Positions 1-8,299 of a DNA stretch of 64,000 bases are shown in pieces. The DNA comes from Halobacteriovorax marinus (lineage in GTDB: Bacteria > Bdellovibrionota > Bacteriovoracia > Bacteriovoracales > Bacteriovoracaceae). Position 1 is the first letter of the stretch. The number at the start of each line of letters is the position of its first letter. The translations under genes and the position numbers were made by a program. The notes beneath the pieces were generated by a model. The model was not told where the DNA came from, searched no databases, and worked only from the letters and a program-made list of their open reading frames with translations. The DNA lies in contig MAAO01000004.1 of assembly GCA_002163155.1 (NCBI GenBank), positions 186,001 through 250,000 on the forward strand, written 5' to 3'.

Positions 1-148
1 GATAGTTTTTTTTGTTTTTTAGAAATAATAAGCAACCTTCTTCAAGTCCCCTACCGTCCGTCACACCGGAAACTAAAAGGTCTCCATTAGAGGTAGAGAC
101 TATTTCAATAGATGGATCATAATTTTTTAAATTATCTAGAGAAAACAT
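1..148 (-). CDS. lpxD: LpxD-like N-acyltransferase, N-terminal fragment running off the window
   Basis: Only the first 49 codons are inside the window. LpxD adds the N-linked 3-hydroxyacyl chain during lipid A synthesis on the cytoplasmic side of the inner membrane. The visible part resembles the LpxD N-terminal domain: a strand-turn containing VSGVTDGRG, then LLFLKNKK. The ATG at 148 is preceded by GGGAGG. Its place downstream of bamA and skp on the same strand matches the widespread bamA-skp-lpxD-fabZ-lpxA order, and this context carries most of the call. The fragment alone is too short for certainty. Confidence 0.65.
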   Translation of the reverse strand, partial: MFSLDNLKNYDPSIEIVSTSNGDLLVSGVTDGRGLEEGCLLFLKNKKNY

Positions 149-168
149 GGCCCTCCCTTATACGAAGA

Positions 169-201
169 AAGGGAACAATGTCTTTTGGACTTTGTTCCCT
201 T
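169..201 (-). other. Stem-loop between skp and lpxD
   Basis: A perfect 10-bp inverted repeat (AAGGGAACAA at 169-178, TTGTTCCCTT at 192-201) with a 13-base loop lies between skp and lpxD. On the minus strand it is not followed by a T run, so it is not a classic terminator. It may be an mRNA-stabilising or attenuating hairpin between cistrons. Its function is inferred. Confidence 0.4.
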
Positions 202-240
202 GTAATTCAAATAATCAGTTAAAAATAGAGTCGCTCGGGT

Positions 241-744
241 CTACTTATGCTTCTTATTAAAAGCAGCAATAACTTCATTAGTTAAATCTTTTTCAGATTT
301 AGCATAAATGATTGGAGCCGTAGCAGACTCAATTGTAATATCTACGCCTGCTTTCTTAGAAACAGAAGTAATGATTCCTTTAATCTTTTCAAATAAAGGC
401 TTCTTAAATTTTTGCTCAAGTTCTTGAATTTCTCTTTGGTATCCAGCTGTTTTTTGTTGAAGCTTGATAATACTTTCTTGAATTTCTTTCTGCTTTTGCC
501 CTTTGGCTTTTTCATTCATTACAAGACTTTGCTTCTTGAAGTTTTCTTGCATCTTTCTAATTTTATTTTCTTCTTTTTTGAGAATTTTTTGTTTCTCATC
601 AAATTTCTTTTTTAACTTATTCTTAATCATCTTCCCTTCATTTACAGAAATGATAACTTTTTGAACATCTACTTTTCCTACAACAATTGCTAAGGTCTGA
701 GCAGACATAATCATTGCTGCTAATAAAACTAATATTTTCTTCAT
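241..744 (-). CDS. skp: Skp/OmpH family periplasmic chaperone
   Basis: Skp is a periplasmic jellyfish-shaped trimer that holds unfolded outer-membrane proteins on their way to BamA. The protein has 167 residues from the chosen start. It has a signal peptide (MKKILVLLAAMIMSAQTLA), a short beta segment (VGKVDVQKVI), a long lysine/glutamate-rich coiled coil of about 80 residues and a C-terminal part (TNEVIAAFNKKHK). The start at 744 is chosen because AAGGAG stands 7-8 bases upstream and it directly begins the signal peptide; an in-frame ATG at 759 has no such site. It lies directly downstream of bamA, as in many Gram-negative genomes. Confidence 0.88.
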   Translation of the reverse strand: MKKILVLLAAMIMSAQTLAIVVGKVDVQKVIISVNEGKMIKNKLKKKFDEKQKILKKEENKIRKMQENFKKQSLVMNEKAKGQKQKEIQESIIKLQQKTAGYQREIQELEQKFKKPLFEKIKGIITSVSKKAGVDITIESATAPIIYAKSEKDLTNEVIAAFNKKHK

Positions 745-772
745 TGAAAACTCCTTCAATTAATAAACAAAA

Positions 773-3106
773 TTAAAATAATTGTCCTATATCAAAATGG
801 AATTGGCTACCTTCATCTTCACCTTTTCCAATTGGGTAACCAAATTCAAAACGAAGTACGCCAATTGGCGAGAACCATCTAAATCCAAATCCGTAATCCA
901 TCTTCAGATCAAATTCGTCAAGTTTTGAAGCATCACCCGCATCAAAGAAGAGAACCCACTTTAAGCCAGCTTCTCTGGCTAAAGGATGCTCTAGCTCAAT
1001 TTGAGTATAAGCAGAAAAGGGAGAACCTGAATTAAAAGTAATGGTCTCACTCTTACCGTCGATAATAGCGTTAACCGTTTTCTTTGGACCAATATCTTCG
1101 TAAGAGTATCCTCTAAGGTTCCTAGAACCACCTAGAGTATAAAGTTCAGTTCTTGGAACCTGTCTTCCACTAGAGTCAATTTTTCCAGCAAATAGTCTTG
1201 AACGAAGAACTAAGTCTCCTACGATTTTATGAAAGTACCTGCCATCAAATTCATTTCTAAACCACTTCTTATCGCCACCAATACCTGCGTACTCAGTAGA
1301 GAAAGAAAGATAATACCCTTTAGAGGCTTCCATTCTGTTATTTCTCTTATCTTTTAGGATTGAGGACCTAATAGAAGAAGCAATTCCATTTTCCACTGAA
1401 GGATCAATAGTGGGATCATTTACTTTTTCAAGCTGAGTGTCTTCAAATTTATAAGTTACAAAGAGACGTGTGTATTCAAATACAGGATACCCAACTCTAA
1501 TATCAAAACCTTTTCTCTTATAATCATAAGAACTCGACTGCTGATCATTGGTGACAAAAATATCTCCACCGGCTGTCCACTTTGAATCAAAGAGATACGG
1601 CTCAGTAAATCCAACATTAAAAGTCTTATTATTCTTTGCCATATTCAAAGAGAAAGAAAGATTTTGTCCTAACCCTCGAAAGTTATTCTGAGCGATTGAC
1701 GCTTGAAGAAATGCACCTGTTGCCGTTGAGTAACCTGCACCAAGTGAGATTTGCCCAGTATTTCTTTCTTTTACCTGAATTTCGACATCTAGAACGTCAT
1801 CACGCCCTTGAGGAGACACTGTATTGAATACTATACTTCCTGGCTCGAAGAAACCAAGACGATTAACATTCTCTTTAGACTCTCTAAGAGATGTCCCTGA
1901 AAACATCGATCCTTCACGAATCTTCAACTCTCTTCGAACAACCTTATCTCTAGTTTTAGTATTTCCGATAACAGTAATCTTACCAAAATAAGCAATTTTA
2001 CCTTTCTCAAATGAGAACTCAACATCAACCTTATTCTCACCAGGAACAGGATGTAGCGTTCTCAAAACGTTGGCAAAGGCATAACCTTTATCCTGATACA
2101 TTTCAGTTAACAGCTGCACATCTTTTCTTAGCAGTGCTTCAGAATAGGTCTCATCAGTCTTAAGTTGTAATTTTTCTAATAGTTCAGTTTCTGTAAATAA
2201 AACTTCACCTTGAAAAGTGATGTCGCGAATAGTGAACAAAGGTCCTTCATTTACCTTGATAGATATAAAGACCCATTTCCTATCCTCGGAAACTGTAATT
2301 GAGGGCGTTCCAACATTTACTAAGAGATAACCCTTAGTTTTATAAAAATCTTTAATTCTCTCAACATCAATATTGAAATTAAATTCTTTAAAGTTTCCTG
2401 AACCAGACATGAAGGAGAACAAGCTCTCTTCTCTTGTTTCCATAATTCCTTTAATCTCATCATCAGAGAAGGCCTTGTTACCAAAGAAAGAAATTTTCTT
2501 AACAAGTACTTTTTCAGATTCATGTATCTTAAAAACAAGATCAAGATTTTCAGTACCTGAATTTCTAAGCTCATAGTCTACTGAAGCGAGATAGAAACCT
2601 TTCTCTTCATAGAATTTCTGTAGGGCATTTAAATCAAGCTTAATAGTATTAACATCAAGAATAGAGAATTCTTTAGTTTTTAATTGAGAAGTTAAATCAT
2701 CTTCGTCAATTTCGTCATTACCTTCAAAAATAATTTTAGTTACTATTGGTTTCTCTTTAACTTTAAAGATAAGAATGTTTTTACCTTTAACTACTTTATG
2801 ATGAGACTCAACCCACTCAAAATATTTTAAACTGTAAATTTTTTGAATATCTTTTCTAAGAAGATAGTTATCTAAAACTAAACCTTTCCTAGACGCAATT
2901 CTTTCTAAGATAGCTTCTCTTTCAACTTTCTTAGAACCTTCAATTTGAATTTCATCGATCTTAAAAAGGTTCCGTCTTGGACCAATATCGTCGATGGCAC
3001 TAACATTTGTAGAAAATGCTAAGGTAAATATAATAAAGGCCAGAAAGCTATATAAAGTATGATTTTTATAGATAGGCTTCTCCGTGCCGTAAGAAATGTG
3101 AGACAT
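773..3106 (-). CDS. bamA: BamA, outer-membrane protein assembly factor
   Basis: BamA is the essential pore of the Bam machine that folds and inserts beta-barrel proteins into the outer membrane. The 777-residue protein has an N-terminal hydrophobic segment (about residues 19-37, signal peptide), a tandem series of POTRA domains over roughly residues 45-420 (recurring patterns such as KEKPIVTKIIFEGN, LVKKISFFGNKAFSD, YFGKITVIGNTKTRD) and a C-terminal barrel that includes the conserved LGGSRNLRGY loop and the FRWFSPIGVLRFEFGYPIG strands. It ends in phenylalanine, as barrel proteins recognised by Bam usually do. GGAG lies upstream of the ATG. skp and lpxD follow on the same strand. Confidence 0.95.
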   Translation of the reverse strand: MSHISYGTEKPIYKNHTLYSFLAFIIFTLAFSTNVSAIDDIGPRRNLFKIDEIQIEGSKKVEREAILERIASRKGLVLDNYLLRKDIQKIYSLKYFEWVESHHKVVKGKNILIFKVKEKPIVTKIIFEGNDEIDEDDLTSQLKTKEFSILDVNTIKLDLNALQKFYEEKGFYLASVDYELRNSGTENLDLVFKIHESEKVLVKKISFFGNKAFSDDEIKGIMETREESLFSFMSGSGNFKEFNFNIDVERIKDFYKTKGYLLVNVGTPSITVSEDRKWVFISIKVNEGPLFTIRDITFQGEVLFTETELLEKLQLKTDETYSEALLRKDVQLLTEMYQDKGYAFANVLRTLHPVPGENKVDVEFSFEKGKIAYFGKITVIGNTKTRDKVVRRELKIREGSMFSGTSLRESKENVNRLGFFEPGSIVFNTVSPQGRDDVLDVEIQVKERNTGQISLGAGYSTATGAFLQASIAQNNFRGLGQNLSFSLNMAKNNKTFNVGFTEPYLFDSKWTAGGDIFVTNDQQSSSYDYKRKGFDIRVGYPVFEYTRLFVTYKFEDTQLEKVNDPTIDPSVENGIASSIRSSILKDKRNNRMEASKGYYLSFSTEYAGIGGDKKWFRNEFDGRYFHKIVGDLVLRSRLFAGKIDSSGRQVPRTELYTLGGSRNLRGYSYEDIGPKKTVNAIIDGKSETITFNSGSPFSAYTQIELEHPLAREAGLKWVLFFDAGDASKLDEFDLKMDYGFGFRWFSPIGVLRFEFGYPIGKGEDEGSQFHFDIGQLF

Positions 3107-3225
3107 CCATTCTCCAATTACAACTGGATTAAAAAACTCTAGTATAGAAAATTATCAACAATCACACGATCTTACAAAAAGAATTTACAGACAAAAATAA
3201 CGAGACGCGAAAATAGAAAGATGTT

Positions 3226-3888
3226 TTATTTGGACACAATGCATCCATCTTTCATAATGAGAACTTTTTCGAACTGATCTGAGACACTATTATCATGGGT
3301 CACAGTTATTAATGTAGCCCCGAACTCGGCTGCTAATGACTTTAGGAGCTTTGTCACAATATTTGAATTTTCAGAATCGAGATTTCCTGTAGGTTCATCG
3401 CACAGCAACAACTTTGGTCGCAGAGAAAGGGCCCTAATAATATTTATTCTTTGCTGCTCCCCACCAGAGAGTTCAAAAGGAAATTTCTTTAAACAATGCT
3501 CAACACCAAGGGTTTTTGAAAGCTCATGGGCACTCGATTCTGCCAACTTTGTATCTTTATTCCCAATCTTAGAAGGTAGTAAAATATTATCCAAGCAATT
3601 CATGGAAGGAAGAAGAAAGTGAAATTGAAATATAAAACCTACAAAATTATTGCGATAAAGGGCGAGACTGTCATCATTCATCGAAAAAAGGTCTCTGCCA
3701 CCGACATTGATTTTTCCAACACTCCCTCTATCAAGGCCACCAATAAGGTAGAGCAAAGTTGATTTTCCAGAACCAGAAGCGCCTTTAATTGCATACTGTT
3801 CACCAAGTTCGAATGTTACATCAACACCGTTCAAAGCATGAACTTTATTAAATATTTTTTTTACTCTATTAACTTCAATAAAGGCCAT
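3226..3888 (-). CDS. lolD: LolD-type ABC transporter ATPase
   Basis: This is the ATP-hydrolysing subunit that powers release of lipoproteins from the inner membrane in the Lol pathway. The 220-residue protein has Walker A (GASGSGKST, about residues 36-44), signature LSGGEQQR, Walker B LLLCDEPTGNLD and the switch histidine in VTHD. The MacB/LolD subfamily is suggested by GGLDRG after Walker A. The start overlaps the stop of the upstream permease gene (TAATG), so the two are likely translated together. The call LolD rather than a generic MacB-like ATPase rests on this single coupled LolC/E-type permease and on the bamA/lpxD neighbourhood. Confidence 0.8.
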   Translation of the reverse strand: MAFIEVNRVKKIFNKVHALNGVDVTFELGEQYAIKGASGSGKSTLLYLIGGLDRGSVGKINVGGRDLFSMNDDSLALYRNNFVGFIFQFHFLLPSMNCLDNILLPSKIGNKDTKLAESSAHELSKTLGVEHCLKKFPFELSGGEQQRINIIRALSLRPKLLLCDEPTGNLDSENSNIVTKLLKSLAAEFGATLITVTHDNSVSDQFEKVLIMKDGCIVSK

Positions 3889-5096
3889 TAAGAAAACTCC
3901 CTTCTGAGTCCGGATAAAACAGACTTTTTACTCATTAAAAATAAGGCCAACCATGAAATGGAAAATAACCACCAATAGGAAATTGAGAAAACTAGAAAAT
4001 AATCGAATAAGTCTAATTTTATCGCCAGACTACCTAGAGTATAAACATCTCCCGGTAATTTAAAAAATGGTAAGGTTACAAGACCCCAATTAAAAAATTG
4101 AACGAAGACTAGTGCTATTAAACACGAACCTATCCAAATGAGCGTCATTAAATAAAGCCATCCAGAACGTATTTTCTTCTGACTCATTCCAAGGGCCTTA
4201 AATAGGAATAACTCCCTTGATCTCTTTTCATTCAAAAAAACGACAAATGCCAGAACATTAAAAATAGATATGATAACTATTATTTGTAAGATGATACTAA
4301 TAAAGAACTTCTCTTCTTTTACCGCTTTTATTAGAGTTATAAATTCACTCCAATATGGTTTGGTTATATAAGACCTACCAAGTCCATCTCTCAATTTACT
4401 AATAGTCGTCTCTATTTTCTTGGAGTAACCAACAGGATCTCGATTAAATTCACTTGAGTCCTCTGACAGATTTAGGGCGACGAGATTTATACGATCATCT
4501 ACATTCAGATCTTTTTGAAGAGAACTCTTCCCAACATATACTGTTCTAAGATCTCTTTGGTATATTCCATGTGAAACAACACCGGACACTTTGTATCTTT
4601 TCAAGGCAGGAAGTCCAGAAACCTGTTCATTTCCATTGGCTAAGGCCAAAACAATAAAGTCAGAAGGAGAAACATGTAGAAAACTAGCAAGTTCAATTCC
4701 TAAAACAACCTCATCTTCTTTTAAAACGATATCTAGGCCTGAAACTTTCTTAAAGGAATCAGTATCAATTCCTTTAATCATAACTCCCTTAGAAATTTCT
4801 CCATTTATAATGAAGCCTTCTGTTTGAACCATTGTTGAATAGCTCGTTATATTAGAGAGTTCTAATTCATGACCTAGGTAACTTTTAAAATCGAAGAATC
4901 CAAATCGTGAATGAACTGTAATATCACCCATTGATTTCTTTAAACCGATACGAAGGGAGCTTTCAAAACCGTCCATGATTCCAATATTTCCAAGAATCAC
5001 GGCCATTGAAAAAGCAAAACCAAACATTACACCGACGGCAAATCTTCTTGTCGCTTTATCACTTAGAAAAAGTTTTAACAGTGTTGATTGAAACAA
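3888..5096 (-). CDS. lolC: LolC/LolE-family lipoprotein-releasing permease
   Basis: This is the membrane subunit of a lipoprotein-releasing ABC transporter. It has the FtsX/MacB layout: one N-terminal membrane segment (FAVGVMFGFAFSMAVILGN), a large periplasmic domain, and three more segments in the last third (IILQIIVIISIFNVLAFVVF, YLMTLIWIGSCLIALVFVQF, YFLVFSISYWWLFSISWLAL). I place the start at TTG 5096 (MFQSTLLKLFL..., typical of LolC). It follows the prfB stop by one base and has GGAG about 10 bases upstream. An ATG at 5162 would extend it by 22 residues into prfB and look less natural. Only one such permease is present, so it may act as a homodimer in place of LolC plus LolE. Confidence 0.78.
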   Translation of the reverse strand: MFQSTLLKLFLSDKATRRFAVGVMFGFAFSMAVILGNIGIMDGFESSLRIGLKKSMGDITVHSRFGFFDFKSYLGHELELSNITSYSTMVQTEGFIINGEISKGVMIKGIDTDSFKKVSGLDIVLKEDEVVLGIELASFLHVSPSDFIVLALANGNEQVSGLPALKRYKVSGVVSHGIYQRDLRTVYVGKSSLQKDLNVDDRINLVALNLSEDSSEFNRDPVGYSKKIETTISKLRDGLGRSYITKPYWSEFITLIKAVKEEKFFISIILQIIVIISIFNVLAFVVFLNEKRSRELFLFKALGMSQKKIRSGWLYLMTLIWIGSCLIALVFVQFFNWGLVTLPFFKLPGDVYTLGSLAIKLDLFDYFLVFSISYWWLFSISWLALFLMSKKSVLSGLRREFS

Positions 5097-5097
5097 T

Positions 5098-6241
5098 TTA
5101 CTTATTCTCCGATTCAATTTTTGAACTGACCGACCAACGAAGATATGAATCCATAAAACCATCTAAGTCACCATCAAGGACTTTATCAGCATTTCCTGAT
5201 TCAAACCCTGTTCTCACATCTTTAACTAACTTATATGGGTGAAGAACATAGGATCTAATTTGAGCACCCCAACCAATTTCTTGTTTACCTGCTTCAGTTT
5301 CTTTATCTTTTGCTTTTCTCTTTTCCATTTCTAAATCATAGAGTCTAGAGCGCAAAACTTTCATGGCCTGAATTTTATTTTGCAGCTGGCTTCTTTCATT
5401 TTGACAAGTCACCACAGTATTTGTTGGTAAATGTGTCATTCTTACAGCAGAATCTGTCGTATTCACCGACTGTCCACCGGCTCCACCAGAGCGATAAACA
5501 TCTATTCTTAAGTCTTTATCCTCAATATCTATTTCAATATTGTCATCAATTTCAGGGGAAACAAAGATGGAAGCAAAGGAAGTATGACGTCTGGCACTCG
5601 AATCGAAAGGAGAAATTCGAACTAAACGGTGAACTCCAGTTTCGGACTTCAAATAACCAAAAGCGTAATTCCCAGAAATGGTAACTGTAGCAGACTTTAT
5701 TCCTGCAGAATCACCTTCATGTACAGAGAGAGTTTGAACCTTAAAGCCTTTAGACTCTGCCCAGCGGTTTACCATACGAAGTAACATTAGCGCCCAATCA
5801 CAAGATTCAGTTCCTCCGGCGCCGGCATTAATCGAAACAATGGCATTATTGGGATCAACTTCATCAGAGAGTAGAACTTTTAACTCTGCTGCTTCAAATT
5901 GTTCCAAGAATTTTGAATAGCATTCAATGGCTTCAGTTGCAGAATCTTCATCATCATCAGAAGTAGCAAACTCAACTAAGACTTCAAATTCATCATATAA
6001 TTCTTTTAAAAGACTATAAGTTTGAACAATTTCATTTAATACTGATTTTTCTTTTTGAATGATAGAAGCATTATCAGAGTCATCCCAAAACCCTTCCATC
6101 GCTTCCATATCAGAAATTTCACCGAGACGAGAACTTTTCTTCCCTATCTCAAAGTGACCTCCGAAGATTATCTAATTTCTTATCGTAACCACTAATGGCA
6201 GAGATTTTCTCATTAAGAGTAATTTTAATAGACTCTTGCAT
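5098..6241 (-). CDS. prfB: Peptide chain release factor 2 (RF2), joined by programmed +1 frameshift
   Basis: RF2 ends translation at UGA and UAA. The gene is read as 6241-6152 (30 codons, MQESIKITLN...NLRRSL) joined to 6150-5098, skipping base 6151 at an in-frame TGA. The product is about 380 residues. The catalytic GGQ lies in RSGGAGGQSVN and the stop-codon-reading motif region near TGVHRLVRISPFDSSARRHTSFAS. The start ATG overlaps the last 17 bases of ybeY, with GGGA upstream. RF2 senses its own level: low RF2 makes ribosomes pause at the TGA and shift. The LolC/E-type gene starts one base after the stop. Confidence 0.95.
6149..6162 (-). promoter_or_regulatory. prfB programmed +1 frameshift site
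   Basis: On the minus strand the order is GGAGG (6162-6158), TCA spacer, CTT (6154-6152), TGA (6151-6149), then G. This is the classic RF2 recoding signal: an internal Shine-Dalgarno-like sequence three bases before a slippery CTT next to an in-frame TGA. Shifting by one base gives GAG and opens the long downstream frame. Confidence 0.93.
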
Positions 6242-6788
6242 TTTTTATTCCCATGTTTTCATAAATTTCTTTAACGAGTTTCTCTTCAAGAGAGAAATGA
6301 ATTTCTTCTTCAGCCTTTGAAACTTCATGGTCATAACCGCAGAGGTGTAAGAAACCATGAACTAACAGGTGAACGAACTCTTGCTCGTAATTAATATTAA
6401 ACTCAACTGATTGCTTAAGACAAACTTCTCGACAAATAACTATATCACCAAAGTGAAGATTTTCATCAAAGATAAATAAATCCTCTGCCCCATCTCTTAA
6501 ATCTTCAAAACCAGGAAAGGATAAGACATCAGTCGCTTTATTCTTGTTTCTAAAATTCTTATTCAAAGATTGAATTTTCTTAAGACCACAAATGGTCAGA
6601 TCCAATTCATAATTTTGGCACTTACTCACTAAGGGATCTATCTCCTTAGACTTTATAAACTTAGCCAACACCTTAACAGTCTCATTTAAGTACTTTTTTA
6701 ACTTAGGGTTAGATACGTCCCTTCCCTCTCTCGAAGTATCAGAGATGTAGAACGTAAAGTTATCCATATTTAGTGTTTTATTTTTCAT
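6225..6788 (-). CDS. ybeY: YbeY endoribonuclease / rRNA maturation factor
   Basis: YbeY is a zinc-dependent endoribonuclease involved in 16S rRNA 3' end maturation and ribosome quality control. The 187-residue protein has the diagnostic metal-binding motif HGFLHLCGYDH near residue 143 and the upstream segment NKATDVLSFPG. The N-terminus is about 30 residues longer than usual, and no clear ribosome-binding site marks the start; an alternative ATG lies seven codons in. Its end overlaps the prfB start. It is divergent from mazG, with 58 bases between them. Confidence 0.92.
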   Translation of the reverse strand: MKNKTLNMDNFTFYISDTSREGRDVSNPKLKKYLNETVKVLAKFIKSKEIDPLVSKCQNYELDLTICGLKKIQSLNKNFRNKNKATDVLSFPGFEDLRDGAEDLFIFDENLHFGDIVICREVCLKQSVEFNINYEQEFVHLLVHGFLHLCGYDHEVSKAEEEIHFSLEEKLVKEIYENMGIKNARVY

Positions 6789-6793
6789 TATAT

Positions 6794-6822
6794 AATCTAT
6801 ATTAAAGTGCTAATCTATATTA
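6794..6822. repeat. Two direct copies of an 11-bp sequence in the ybeY-mazG intergenic region
   Basis: AATCTATATTA occurs at 6794-6804 and again at 6812-6822, with an 18-bp period, inside the 58-bp gap between two divergent genes. Each copy is close to palindromic (TAATCTATATTA). It may be an operator or part of overlapping promoters; this is inference only. Confidence 0.4.
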
Positions 6823-6846
6823 GCGAATTTCCGTCATGGAGTCATC

Positions 6847-7647
6847 ATGAGTTATCCAAATTTTGAAAAAATGGCACAAGTCATTAAGCAACTACGCCAT
6901 CCAACCAAAGGCTGCCCGTGGGACCTGAAACAAGACCACAAGAGTCTACTTCGTTTTCTCATTGAAGAAAGTTATGAATACGTACACGCTGTGGAAAATG
7001 ACGACACAAAACTCATGGAAGAAGAACTCGGAGATGTCCTGCTGCAAGTAATCCTTCACTGCGTTATCGCCGAAGAAACAGGTAGGTTCAATATTGAATC
7101 CGTTTCAAAAGTCCTGTCCGACAAAATGATTAGAAGACACCCTCACGTTTTTGAAGACCCTGAGCTCGCTAAAACTGAAGAGCAAGTAAAAGAAAATTGG
7201 CAAAAAATAAAAGACCTAGAAAAAGAAGGCCAAGAAAAGAGATATTTTGATGAAAGTGACCTGGCCTTCCCCGCCCTCTTTAGCGCTAATAAAATTGGAA
7301 AGAAAACAAATAAACTTAATTTTGATTGGAAAGACGCTGGCGAAGTTCTCCATAAAGTAGAAGAAGAGTGGCAAGAGTTTAAAGAAGAAGTCACCGCCAA
7401 GAATATCGACCGAAAGAGAATGACAGAAGAGATGGGAGACTTTCTCTTTTCAGCGGCGCAACTAGCAAGGCACATGGACATCGATCCTGAAGATGCCCTA
7501 AGGCAGGCGAATAAAAAATTCATTAGAAGATTTAATCAAATGGAAGACCTTATCCACGAAGACAGTTTAAAAGTCGCCAATATGAATCAGATGGAAATGG
7601 ATGTTTATTGGAATAAAGTCAAAAAGGTAGAGAAGGACAACAAGTGA
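6847..7647 (+). CDS. mazG: MazG nucleoside triphosphate pyrophosphohydrolase
   Basis: MazG hydrolyses NTPs to NMP and pyrophosphate and cleans the nucleotide pool. The 266-residue protein has two MazG domains. The first has CPWDLKQDHKSL, EESYE and EELGDVLLQV; the second has KVEEEWQEFKEE and EEMGDFLFSAAQLAR. These supply the EExxE...ExxD metal ligands. GGAG precedes the ATG by six bases. The TGA overlaps the GTG start of coaE (GTGA), so the two genes form an operon. Confidence 0.95.
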   Translation: MSYPNFEKMAQVIKQLRHPTKGCPWDLKQDHKSLLRFLIEESYEYVHAVENDDTKLMEEELGDVLLQVILHCVIAEETGRFNIESVSKVLSDKMIRRHPHVFEDPELAKTEEQVKENWQKIKDLEKEGQEKRYFDESDLAFPALFSANKIGKKTNKLNFDWKDAGEVLHKVEEEWQEFKEEVTAKNIDRKRMTEEMGDFLFSAAQLARHMDIDPEDALRQANKKFIRRFNQMEDLIHEDSLKVANMNQMEMDVYWNKVKKVEKDNK

Positions 7648-8282
7648 TTTTAAAAGATATTTTCCAAACTTTAGATAAATCCAAAAGACTTCATGGTGTT
7701 GATTGCCCAGTGATTGGTCTCACCGGAGGAATTGCCACAGGTAAGAGTACAGTATCAAAACTCTTACAAGGTAATGGTCTCCCAGTCATTTGCGCTGACT
7801 CGCTAATTAAAGATATTTATTCGTGGGATGAAACTAAAGAATTTATCACCAAGAATTTTCCAAAAGTTATTTCAAACAATTCAATTGATTTTAAGAAGCT
7901 TAGAGAAATTGCCTTTGCTAGTGATAAGAATAGAGAAGCACTAGAAGCCTATCTCTACCAACATCTGCCAGAGGCATTTAACCAACAATTTTCAAAATTT
8001 GGTATTGTGGAAACAATTATCTACGATGTTCCCCTACTCTTTGAAAAAAAGCTTGAATCAAAATTTGACCTAATTATCTGCGTCCATAGCCCCAAGAAGA
8101 TTCAAATTGAAAGACTACTTAAAAGAGATGGGATTTCAGTTGATCTGGCAGAAAGTATTTTGCAAAAGCAATTACCTATTGATGAAAAAAGAGACAGATC
8201 AGATTTCACTCTTTCCAATATTAGTGATTTGGATAAGCTTGAGTTAGAGGTTGAGGCGATTGTTGCTCTTTTGTTTGAGTAA
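7644..8282 (+). CDS. coaE: Dephospho-CoA kinase
   Basis: CoaE phosphorylates dephospho-CoA in the last step of coenzyme A synthesis. The 212-residue protein carries the P-loop LTGGIATGKST (about residues 26-36), the segment VICADSLIKD, YDVPLLFEKKLESKFD and the lid region RLLKRDGIS. The GTG start overlaps the mazG stop by four bases and has AAGGA eight bases upstream. The first 20 residues before the kinase core are an extension compared with the usual start. No terminator is evident before the convergent gene at 8300. Confidence 0.93.
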   Translation: MILKDIFQTLDKSKRLHGVDCPVIGLTGGIATGKSTVSKLLQGNGLPVICADSLIKDIYSWDETKEFITKNFPKVISNNSIDFKKLREIAFASDKNREALEAYLYQHLPEAFNQQFSKFGIVETIIYDVPLLFEKKLESKFDLIICVHSPKKIQIERLLKRDGISVDLAESILQKQLPIDEKRDRSDFTLSNISDLDKLELEVEAIVALLFE

Positions 8283-8299
8283 TTTAAGAAGTCACGAAC

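Noticed and set aside
6149-6151. In-frame TGA near the start of prfB, which could look like a broken gene
   Set aside because: The GGAGG-TCA-CTT-TGA arrangement is the known RF2 recoding signal and the +1 frame continues the protein, so it is not a pseudogene.
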